A stretch of 12,652 nt of DNA from Desulfobacula sp. (lineage in GTDB: Bacteria > Desulfobacterota > Desulfobacteria > Desulfobacterales > Desulfobacteraceae). A model generated the notes under the pieces. That model saw only the letters and a list, made by a program, of their open reading frames with translations. It was not told the DNA's origin and did not search any database. Below, piece after piece: positions 6,104 to 12,652 of this stretch. The number at the start of each line of letters is the position of its first letter. Within the stretch, counting starts at the first letter, position 1. Made by a program: the position numbers and the translations under genes. The stretch lies in the NCBI GenBank assembly GCA_029940245.1, contig JAOZRF010000037.1, positions 1 through 12,652 on the forward strand, in the 5' to 3' direction.

Positions 6104-7270
6104 TTATTTATCCGTTCCCAATTTGTTTGGTTCAAACATGGAATCAATTTTCTGGCTCTGATGGATTCTTGCCCCTCTTTTTAAGAATGCGGCAAGGAAT
6201 TTATCCGGATCAATGCAGCCTTCCGGTGCCACAACACCTTTTACTATCACATCACCTGCATCCATCATAAGCGATGCAATAGAGGCGGGAAGTCCTGTTC
6301 CGGGAGCCATCCTGCCCACCATGTCAGCGGTGTAGGTAATATTTTTGTCGTCTTTTTTCCCTTTGACAATGATTTTAAGACCGGAAGACTGAGGCCCGTT
6401 ATCCCTTCCCACAGGGATGGTGGTCTTCCACAGGTTTAAGGCAAGGTCATAGGGTGTGACGGCTGTTCCCTTGATATCAATGGGTTTGGTATCTAAAAGA
6501 CCTGTGCTTTTCTGTTCCTGTATCATTTCATCCACCCATAGGGGAATAAGAGCTCCCTTGATGATTACATTTTTTACCCCTTTGATGTATCTTGGCAGCG
6601 TCAACGGCTGGGGATGTCCCACGTAGCGGACATGGCAGATGCCAAGGGGGTCAAGAAATTGTTCTGCAACTGCCTGGGTTCCGCCTTCCACATAAACCAG
6701 TTCTCCATTAATATACTGAGGAATTTTTCCCAGGGTCATATGAAGGCTGTGATCCCAGGCTGCTCCTGCAAGCTCGGCAATGCTGACCACCCAGTAAAGA
6801 TAAATTTCATCAACATAGTCCAGGCGGTCTGCATACCATTTAACCAGTATATTGTTGGTTCCGGGATCAGAGCCCATACCCGTGAGAACAGTTATCCCTG
6901 CTTTTTTTGCCATTTTATCAATATCAGAGTTGAAAAGAATCTGGGTACCCTCATAATCATCACAGATATCAATGTAATTTACCTTGGCCTCAACGGCTGC
7001 TCTGGCTACCGGCACGGCAGTCTTATAAAATGGTCCGGCCGTGTTGATGACCACATTGACATCCTTGAATGCCTTTACCATGACCTCATGGTCATTGACA
7101 TCCATTTTAATGAGACTTGTTTTTTCACTGTCGCGCAATTTTGTGGACAGCCTTTCAGGATCAGGATACAGGTCAGCTAAAATAACATTGGTAACCTGTT
7201 CCTGTTTTATCAGATCTCTTGCCACGCCTTGACCCATACCGCCAACTCCGCCGATGATTAATGCCCGCAT
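6104..7270 (-). CDS. Saccharopine dehydrogenase family oxidoreductase
   Basis: NAD(P)-dependent cytosolic oxidoreductase of 388 residues. An N-terminal Rossmann fold is marked by GGVGGMGQG (7-15), an acidic ADLYPDPE at the end of strand 2, VVINTAGPF after strand 4, and YIDICDD. GMGSDPGTNNILVKW in the middle corresponds to the family's 'G..PG..n' segment that starts the catalytic domain. Family members make or break C-N bonds or reduce imines with amino acids (saccharopine, carboxyspermidine-type reactions), so action on an amino-acid-derived intermediate fits with the aminotransferase downstream; the exact reaction is not readable. Start ATG 7270 is preceded by AGGAGG. The gap to the thiolase gene is 59 bases and to the aminotransferase 15 bases, supporting co-transcription. 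Confidence 0.85.
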   Translation of the reverse strand: MRALIIGGVGGMGQGVARDLIKQEQVTNVILADLYPDPERLSTKLRDSEKTSLIKMDVNDHEVMVKAFKDVNVVINTAGPFYKTAVPVARAAVEAKVNYIDICDDYEGTQILFNSDIDKMAKKAGITVLTGMGSDPGTNNILVKWYADRLDYVDEIYLYWVVSIAELAGAAWDHSLHMTLGKIPQYINGELVYVEGGTQAVAEQFLDPLGICHVRYVGHPQPLTLPRYIKGVKNVIIKGALIPLWVDEMIQEQKSTGLLDTKPIDIKGTAVTPYDLALNLWKTTIPVGRDNGPQSSGLKIIVKGKKDDKNITYTADMVGRMAPGTGLPASIASLMMDAGDVIVKGVVAPEGCIDPDKFLAAFLKRGARIHQSQKIDSMFEPNKLGTDK

Positions 7271-7329
7271 ATTTTTTCCTCCTGAAGCCTGTGTTAATTT
7301 TTTTTATCTGTCTATTTTAAGTCTTTTAT

Positions 7330-8523
7330 TTAAGATTCTATTTTCAATACCATGGCGGCCCCTGTATCTCCGGCAGCACAGCCGGTAAAGAGCATATATC
7401 CACCGCCTTTATCTGCCAGTTCCTCAATGCCTTCAATAATCAGCCGTCCTGCCGTGGGGGCCTGGGGGTGGCCGAATATAATAGACGACCCGAAATTGTT
7501 GAATGAATTCACATCAATGTTCATCTGGCCGGCCAGATAGATGTCATTGGCCGCAAAAGGATTATGGGTCTTGATTACTTTTACCTCCCTGATGGAGATA
7601 CCGGCCTTGTCCAGGGCCATTTGTGCGGCAGGCACAACAGCCATGGCCATAAACCCTTTTTTTGACCTTGAAAACCCATAGGAAACAATCTGAGCATCTT
7701 TTGTGGAATCAAGGCTTAAGTCTCCTGCCTTTTCTTTTGTGGTGACGATTAAACCACAATTACCATCAGCCGGGTGGGTCTGGGACCCAAAAGTATGGGA
7801 TCCATCCGGCAATACAGGCTTTAAATTTTCAAGGCCTTGTTTTGTGCTGGCCATAATGCCTTCGTCAGCATCCATCTGGATGATTTTCTTTTTTGAAACC
7901 CTGATACTGACGGGGAACATGTATTTTTTCTGAAATTCCCTGTTATTGGCCAGACTGTCTGTATATTGCTCATACCGCCGCAAGGCCACTTCATCACATT
8001 GCTCCCTTGTCACTCCGGTTTCTTTGGCAACATTTTCAGCGGTCTGGATCATGGCATTTTTTGCCCAGGGATCATTGTTGAAATGGTCCATGACCCAGTT
8101 TTCAGAAATAACCTGACCACCGGGGCCATTGGGGTTGGGCCAGATGGTGTGGGGTCCGTTGGAGCATCGGTCTGTCATAAGGGCAAATACGTTCTGATAA
8201 AATCCTGTCTCAATACCAATGGCAGCCTGGAATAACACAGTTGTTGAAGTGGAACAAGCCTGGCTGATAAGGCAGCCCGGGATATTTTGGGCGCCGATCA
8301 ATGCAGATGCCCAGGGTCCTCCATAAAACATGTAGGGTTGTCCCACCGTGATTCCGAGGATCAGGTAGTCAAAGATATCAGGGCTGATTGTTTTTGTTTC
8401 AAGCCAGTTTCTGGCTGTCTGAGACCCCAGAATAATAGAGTTTTCATTTGCGAGGCTTCCCTGCCATCTTGCAAATGGAGAGGAATAATATCCTTTGTAC
8501 GGGATAAATGCTTTTGTCAACAT
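7330..8523 (-). CDS. Thiolase-family acyl-CoA acetyltransferase
   Basis: A 397-residue thiolase-fold protein. The catalytic set appears complete: nucleophile Cys90 in SQACSTS, His352 in FGHPQAPTAGR, and Cys382 in TGCAAGDTGAA. The usual NEAF motif is replaced by THNPFAAND, a variant that occurs in a divergent thiolase branch annotated only as acetyl-CoA acetyltransferase. Expected chemistry is Claisen condensation or thiolytic cleavage of a 3-oxoacyl-CoA. Within this cluster, cleavage of a ring-opened or deaminated acyl-CoA intermediate is a reasonable inference, but there is no CoA ligase or beta-oxidation partner in the window. Start ATG 8523 has AGGAAA about eight bases upstream. A possible promoter of its own lies in the 58-base gap behind yqeB. 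Confidence 0.88.
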   Translation of the reverse strand: MLTKAFIPYKGYYSSPFARWQGSLANENSIILGSQTARNWLETKTISPDIFDYLILGITVGQPYMFYGGPWASALIGAQNIPGCLISQACSTSTTVLFQAAIGIETGFYQNVFALMTDRCSNGPHTIWPNPNGPGGQVISENWVMDHFNNDPWAKNAMIQTAENVAKETGVTREQCDEVALRRYEQYTDSLANNREFQKKYMFPVSIRVSKKKIIQMDADEGIMASTKQGLENLKPVLPDGSHTFGSQTHPADGNCGLIVTTKEKAGDLSLDSTKDAQIVSYGFSRSKKGFMAMAVVPAAQMALDKAGISIREVKVIKTHNPFAANDIYLAGQMNIDVNSFNNFGSSIIFGHPQAPTAGRLIIEGIEELADKGGGYMLFTGCAAGDTGAAMVLKIES

Positions 8524-8555
8524 GATTGGATTTCCTAAATTTATGATTTTGTATG

Positions 8556-8585
8556 ATTATATCATATTATTTATGACCGGGTTAA
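8556..8585 (-). promoter_or_regulatory. Candidate internal promoter before the thiolase gene
   Basis: On the minus strand TATAAT (8556-8561) is preceded at 18 bases by TTAACC (8580-8585; four of six matches to TTGACA) in the only AT-rich gap of the upstream cluster. The -10 region overlaps a small inverted repeat (atgat-tat-atcat). It would allow the thiolase, dehydrogenase and aminotransferase genes to be expressed apart from the hydroxylase genes. Weak -35; candidate only. Confidence 0.35.
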
Positions 8586-9388
8586 GTATTAAATTGTTTT
8601 AAAATAGCTTCCAGAACACTGCCTCCAATGGCCCGTGCTTTTTCCGATACTGCCGTGCAATACTCAATATTTCCCCTGGGATCAATGTCTCCGATTTTCA
8701 GTTTATGATTTACCCTTGTATTATGTCTGATCTGGCCCCGGAGGACACCGTCAATAGGGGCTATCACGGGGGTATTATCCACATGGCCGATTTTTTGACC
8801 TTTTTTTACCATTGCCCCGATATCCAGGTCAGAATTGAATATTCCCGGGCAAGGTGCCCGAAGGACCCTTTCATAGGTATAGCCGCTGGTATTCCCCGGA
8901 ATGCCGGTATTTGCTTCGGGACAGCCGTTTAAAATAAGCCTTCCAAGGTTGTGGCCCCGGTTGGTCTCTATGGCAACATGCACATCTGTACCTGCTTCAA
9001 ATCCAGGTCCAAGGCTAATGACCAGCGGGGCTTCATATAGATGCGTTCCCAGGTTTTTTTTGGCAATAATGGCATCAATAACCACATGGGGTTGGATGGC
9101 TTTTATGGATTCCCAGTCAGGATCAACAATGACAGGAATGGTATTGCTGTCCCAGGCTGCCTGTATTTCATCCGGATGAATGATCTTTCTGGCAGTGATC
9201 CCTTCCACAATAATCTGATCATCGTGGATCGCCTCGCAAAAGGATACCTGTCTTCTCACTGCCATGGGGTTGTCCGTCTCCATCATAAAGATGCGTTTAA
9301 AATTTGATTGAAAGAGACGACAGGCTGTACCCGTGGCCATCTCTCCGGCACCCTTTATTCCAATAATAAGATTTTTCATTGTTTTCAT
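8582..9388 (-). CDS. yqeB: YqeB-type selenium-dependent molybdenum hydroxylase maturation protein
   Basis: A 268-residue protein that matches the YqeB domain found at the C-terminal half of E. coli YqeB, here without the XdhC-like N-terminal part. Conserved blocks in order: IKGAGEMATGTACRL (11-25, Rossmann-like glycine loop), VDPDWESIKAIQPHVVIDAI, AKKNLGTHLYEAPLVISLGP, ETNRGHNLG, NTGIPGNTSGYT, RAPCPGIF, KIGDIDPRGN and SEKARAIGGSVLEAI. YqeB proteins are the genomic marker of selenium-dependent molybdenum hydroxylases, where they are thought to help insert the labile selenium ligand into the molybdenum cofactor; the reaction is not proven. ATG 9388 and ATG 9379 (Met4) are both possible; neither has a strong ribosome binding site. 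It follows the MoCF-like gene by 39 bases in the same operon-like run. Confidence 0.93.
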   Translation of the reverse strand: MKTMKNLIIGIKGAGEMATGTACRLFQSNFKRIFMMETDNPMAVRRQVSFCEAIHDDQIIVEGITARKIIHPDEIQAAWDSNTIPVIVDPDWESIKAIQPHVVIDAIIAKKNLGTHLYEAPLVISLGPGFEAGTDVHVAIETNRGHNLGRLILNGCPEANTGIPGNTSGYTYERVLRAPCPGIFNSDLDIGAMVKKGQKIGHVDNTPVIAPIDGVLRGQIRHNTRVNHKLKIGDIDPRGNIEYCTAVSEKARAIGGSVLEAILKQFNT

Positions 9389-9427
9389 TTTTGTTTAATA
9401 TCCATATTCATGAGAGGGCTTTTTAAG

Positions 9428-10447
9428 TTATCTGCCAAAAGAACAGACAGGATAATGGCAGACCTTGCAGTTCATGCATAATCCACCGTGCCCCATGGCT
9501 GCAATATCGTCTTTGCTTATTTTTTCTCCGGCCAGGACTCGTGGAAAAACAAGGTCAAATACGGTCTGCTTGTAATAAAACACACAGGCCGGCAGGCTGA
9601 TGACAGGGATATCCTCCAGCATTGATATCATGAGCATGGCTCCGGGAAGAACAGGGCTGCCATAAAATGTCACATCAGCACCCGCCCTTATTACCCCCTG
9701 GCGGGTGACATCATCCGGATCCACGGAAAGTCCGCCCGTGGTGATGATCAGTTCACATCCAAGTGTTTTTAATTCCAGAACGGCATTGGAAATAGAATTG
9801 ACATCGTCCGGGACAACGATTTTTTTGATGAGCAGGCATCCTGCATCAATAATTTTTTTACCCACGGATGGGCCAAAATCATCTGTTATCAATCCGCTGA
9901 AGACTTCAGATCCGGTTACCACTGCACCCACCTTCAGGGATCTATAAGGTTTGACTGAAAGAATGGGCCTGGTTTTTTCGGCCAATGCTTCCAGAATTTC
10001 AATGTTTTGTGCCGGGATGGTCAAGGGAATGATCCTGGTACCCGCAATAATTTCATCCTTTTTGCAGGGAAAATTATTTTTAAGTGTGGCCACAATGATG
10101 TTTTCCATCCGGTTAACCTGAAGCAGGGCATCTATATCTATTTTTAACAGGCCTGGATAAGGGGTGCTGATATTGATTTTCCCTTCCCCGGGGGGTGAAA
10201 ATTTTAATTCAGGATCTGCAATAGCCGTTGCAATTCTTCTTGCGGCATCATCCTCATGGAGCTGGTTTTTGCCTATATCAAGAACATACAGCATCTGTTT
10301 TCCAATTTTTAAGAGTTCAGGAATATCTTCCTTTTTTACAATATGTCCTTTTTTAAATCCCACCCCTTTGAATTTTCCCCGGATGATCCGCGTCATGTCG
10401 TGGGCCAGAACAGTTCCAACTGCATCTTCAACTCTGATCTTTTTCAT
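9428..10447 (-). CDS. MoeA/MoCF-like molybdopterin-binding protein with four-Cys tail
   Basis: A 339-residue protein. The central and C-terminal part is a molybdopterin-binding (MoCF_biosynth) domain: VGAVVTGSEVF (173-183), DFGPSVGKKI, and TTGGLSVDPDDVT (236-248), followed by a G-SPVLPGAM loop as in MoeA/CinA-type domains. The N-terminal about 160 residues correspond to the MoeA-like region but are divergent. The C-terminus carries Cys324, Cys327, Cys330 and Cys335 in C-x2-C-x2-C-x4-C arrangement, ending CSFGR; this could hold an iron-sulfur cluster or zinc. Proteins with this tail are known next to selenium-dependent hydroxylase genes, and a role in handling or modifying the molybdenum cofactor for the neighbouring enzyme is inferred. 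AGGAT precedes ATG 10447; the gap to the hydroxylase gene is 19 bases. Confidence 0.88.
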   Translation of the reverse strand: MKKIRVEDAVGTVLAHDMTRIIRGKFKGVGFKKGHIVKKEDIPELLKIGKQMLYVLDIGKNQLHEDDAARRIATAIADPELKFSPPGEGKINISTPYPGLLKIDIDALLQVNRMENIIVATLKNNFPCKKDEIIAGTRIIPLTIPAQNIEILEALAEKTRPILSVKPYRSLKVGAVVTGSEVFSGLITDDFGPSVGKKIIDAGCLLIKKIVVPDDVNSISNAVLELKTLGCELIITTGGLSVDPDDVTRQGVIRAGADVTFYGSPVLPGAMLMISMLEDIPVISLPACVFYYKQTVFDLVFPRVLAGEKISKDDIAAMGHGGLCMNCKVCHYPVCSFGR

Positions 10448-10466
10448 CTATATTATCCTGGTGTAA

Positions 10467-12652
10467 TCAATTAATTTTATTTTTTTTTATCCGGGCTTCT
10501 TTTTCTTTAATCGCTGCAAGTATTTTGTCCGGGGTTAAGGGAAAAGAGTCCATGTAAACACCAATGGCATTGCTGACGGCAGCACTGTAACCCTGTGCTG
10601 CAGACATGGCAATGGACATGGCGGCTTCCTTGGCTCCATATGGTCCTTTTGGATCAATGGATTCCACAATGATATTATTTATTTTAGGCGGCATATCACA
10701 GGCCAGGGGCAGTTTGTAATCCAGCATGGTGGAGTTGAGGCATCTGCCGTCTTTCCATTCATGATATTCAGTGAGCATGCCGCCCTGGCCACCCATTGTA
10801 AGAGCGCCTTCGAACTGGCCTTCAAGGACCAGAGGATTTATACCATATCCCACATCCTGGGCAGCAGTTACCTCCAGCACTTCAACCTGACCTGTGTTGG
10901 GGTCCACCTTGACTTCAACAATAGTGGTGCCAAAGGAAAAGGCCTCACACATCTGGCCGTATGGGTTGGACACCCATTCACGTTTCATATCTACCTTGGG
11001 CCAGTATCCGCCTTCGGCATTAACAGAGTTAAAGTTTATAAGACTGATCCTCACCACTTTTTTGATGGGAATGGATTTTTCAGGGTCTTCTTTAACAAAA
11101 ATAAGACGGTTTTTGGCTGCAAGGGTTTCAGGTTTTACTTTAAGCACTTTTGCGGCCACCTCAAAGAGTTTTTTCCTGCAGTTTTTTGCAGCAATCTGGA
11201 CAGCATGTCCGCCCACAAAGGTAGAGACCTGGGAATAAGATCCAGGATCAGAAGATGTGGTCTCGGTGTCGGCTGAAACCAGGTGGATGTCTTCGGGCAA
11301 CAGCCCCAGTTCTTCGGCTGCAATCTGAACCAGCATATTGTCATTGCCCTGACCGTTGTCCACAACTCCGGACATGACAGTTGCTTCCCCGTCTTCATTA
11401 AATTTGATAAAACTTTGGGAACCCCCGCGGATACCCATGGGAAATCCCGTCTGCACGGAATTGGTGCCAATGCCGATCCCATGGAAGGGGGGCAGTTTTC
11501 CCCATTTTTCTTTCCAGCCGGATTTTTCAACTGCCTTGTGAATGGTTTCATCCATGGCACAGGAATCAACATAGGATTTTGTGCTGGTATATTCACCCGG
11601 TTTCCTGCAATTTCTTAATCTCATTTCCACGGGATCAATACCAAGATGCTCTGCAATCATGTCCAGCTGGATGTCAAGTCCGCAGGCAAAGCCACGTCCA
11701 TGGGTCCTGATCATCCCCCGGATGGGTTTGTTGGTATATATCCTGTACCCGTTATAGCGAACGCTTTCCATTCTATAGACCTGCTCCATGGAAAGAAAGG
11801 GCACGCTTGTGGCAATGGGACCGGTACTGGAATAGGCACCCCCGTCCATATAACATGTGGTTTCTCTTGCCAGGACTCTTCCTTCCTTGTCCACCCCTGT
11901 CTTGTGGGTGGTGATCATGGCATGTCCCTGGCGGGTGGCAATGGTATTTTCTTCTCTTGTGAATTCGATTTTAACAGGTTTTTTGGTCTTTTTCGCCAGA
12001 AGAGCGCAGATATAGTCTACAGGGCAGATTTCAGACCGGCCGCCAAATGCACCACCTATGGCAATTTTTCTGACCTTTACCTTATGAAGGGGAATTTTGA
12101 ATGCATTGGAAAGGGGTTTGGATTTCATATGGGGGCCGCCATTAGGACACCAGACTTCCAGGCAGTCTTCATGGTCAAACCGTGCTACAATCGCATAGGG
12201 TTCAGCCTGGAAATAAGATTCTTCCGGTGCCACATAGGTATCTTCCCTGATATAGTAGGCTTTTTCAAAATTTTCATCCACATTGCCTGTATCAATATTA
12301 ACATGGATGTTGATGTTGTTGGGGAAGTCTTCATGGATGAGTTCAGTTTCCGATACCATGGCTTCCATGGGATCAAATACAGGCGGCAGTTCCTCGTATG
12401 TAACTTCAATAAGATCAAGAGCTTCAAGGGCTGTTTCCTCATCAATGGCCGCAACCCCTGCCACTTCATCTCCAATGTACCTGACTTTTTGGGTTTGAAT
12501 AAACTGCTGGTCCCGGGTATAGGCAAATACTCCCCATTTAATGCCTTGGGTATCTTTTCCTGTGACAACGGACTTGACACCGGGAAGTGCTGTAGCTTTT
12601 GAGGTATCAATATTTAGAATACGGGCATGGGCATAGGGGCTTCTTTTGATTT
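10467..12652 (-). CDS. Xanthine dehydrogenase-family molybdopterin-binding subunit (5' end outside window)
   Basis: The frame is open from the window edge (base 12650) to TGA at 10467, 727 residues; an apparent start at 12464 is an internal Met, since the upstream frame reads SPYAHARILNIDTSKATALPG, typical of this family. Other conserved parts: VRYIGDEVAGVAAIDEETA, IGGAFGGRSEI (molybdopterin region), GMIRTHGRGFACGLDIQ, VDNGQGNDNMLVQIAAEELG, DPGSYSQVSTFVGG, DVGYGINPLVLEGQFEG. The last third resembles the 4-hydroxybenzoyl-CoA reductase alpha-subunit branch more than true xanthine dehydrogenase, so the substrate is open. The active-site region reads GPYGAKEAAM, where relatives usually have a Glu at the final position. 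YqeB and a MoCF-like protein directly downstream indicate a selenium-dependent hydroxylase. Iron-sulfur and FAD subunits or domains are not in the window and may lie upstream. Confidence 0.94.
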   Translation of the reverse strand, partial: IKRSPYAHARILNIDTSKATALPGVKSVVTGKDTQGIKWGVFAYTRDQQFIQTQKVRYIGDEVAGVAAIDEETALEALDLIEVTYEELPPVFDPMEAMVSETELIHEDFPNNINIHVNIDTGNVDENFEKAYYIREDTYVAPEESYFQAEPYAIVARFDHEDCLEVWCPNGGPHMKSKPLSNAFKIPLHKVKVRKIAIGGAFGGRSEICPVDYICALLAKKTKKPVKIEFTREENTIATRQGHAMITTHKTGVDKEGRVLARETTCYMDGGAYSSTGPIATSVPFLSMEQVYRMESVRYNGYRIYTNKPIRGMIRTHGRGFACGLDIQLDMIAEHLGIDPVEMRLRNCRKPGEYTSTKSYVDSCAMDETIHKAVEKSGWKEKWGKLPPFHGIGIGTNSVQTGFPMGIRGGSQSFIKFNEDGEATVMSGVVDNGQGNDNMLVQIAAEELGLLPEDIHLVSADTETTSSDPGSYSQVSTFVGGHAVQIAAKNCRKKLFEVAAKVLKVKPETLAAKNRLIFVKEDPEKSIPIKKVVRISLINFNSVNAEGGYWPKVDMKREWVSNPYGQMCEAFSFGTTIVEVKVDPNTGQVEVLEVTAAQDVGYGINPLVLEGQFEGALTMGGQGGMLTEYHEWKDGRCLNSTMLDYKLPLACDMPPKINNIIVESIDPKGPYGAKEAAMSIAMSAAQGYSAAVSNAIGVYMDSFPLTPDKILAAIKEKEARIKKNKIN

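Noticed and set aside
12464..12464. ATG at 12464 as start of the molybdopterin-binding subunit
   Set aside because: The upstream in-frame sequence is conserved in the family and open to the window edge, so this Met is internal.
11646..12602. Long plus-strand open frame of 318 codons
   Set aside because: It lies entirely opposite the well-conserved hydroxylase gene and its Cys/Phe/Gly-rich translation has no family character; antisense shadow.
12185..12610. Minus-strand open frame overlapping the hydroxylase gene, suggesting a frameshift near its N-terminus
   Set aside because: Direct translation of the main frame from 12650 down to 12464 gives uninterrupted family-typical sequence, so there is no frameshift; the other frame is a shadow.

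Overview
The window looks like chromosome from an anaerobic, selenium-using bacterium, most likely a Desulfobacterota sulfate reducer of the Desulfobacula/Desulfobacter type. That placement is inferred from the AT-leaning composition with very AT-rich spacers, a three-haem class III-type cytochrome, a SelW-like selenoprotein with an in-frame UGA, and maturation genes of a selenium-dependent molybdenum hydroxylase. No rRNA, tRNA, CRISPR array or complete insertion sequence was found.

Layout. (1) 1-437: 3' end of ahcY (S-adenosylhomocysteine hydrolase), then a probable terminator. (2) 438-1104: AT-rich spacer, a strong bidirectional terminator, and on the minus strand a 72-codon Rdx/SelW-type selenoprotein gene (886-1104). 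An in-frame UGA makes that gene invisible to ordinary ORF calling; a hairpin with a GGUCU loop sits 16 nt after the UGA. (3) 1239-2372: iron-dependent alcohol dehydrogenase (+), divergent from the selenoprotein gene. (4) 2456-3118: small multi-pass membrane protein (-). (5) 3119-3957: no gene; a 177-bp foldback element and REP-like palindromes. (6) 3958-4771: flavodoxin-like protein and exported triheme cytochrome (+), flanked on both sides by inverted copies of one short repeat. (7) 12652-4835 (-): six genes in one direction: molybdopterin-binding subunit of a xanthine dehydrogenase-family hydroxylase (5' end outside the window), MoCF/MoeA-like protein with a four-Cys tail, YqeB, thiolase-family protein, saccharopine dehydrogenase-family protein, class III aminotransferase.

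How the genes may work together. The first three genes of the minus-strand cluster carry the hallmarks of a selenium-dependent molybdenum hydroxylase system: YqeB is the marker protein of that trait and the MoCF-like protein is a plausible cofactor-handling partner. The next three genes encode a C-C bond enzyme of thiolase type, an NAD(P)-dependent oxidoreductase and a PLP enzyme. Short gaps and shared strand suggest one catabolic or conversion pathway whose substrate cannot be read from the sequence. Selenium is thus apparently used in two chemically different ways within 12 kb: as selenocysteine in the SelW-like protein and, by inference, as a labile ligand of the molybdenum centre.

The points most worth following are the hidden selenoprotein, the unusual active-site segment of the hydroxylase (GAKEAAM, where relatives usually have Glu at the last position), the undescribed pathway suggested by the six-gene cluster, and the repeat-bounded redox gene pair.
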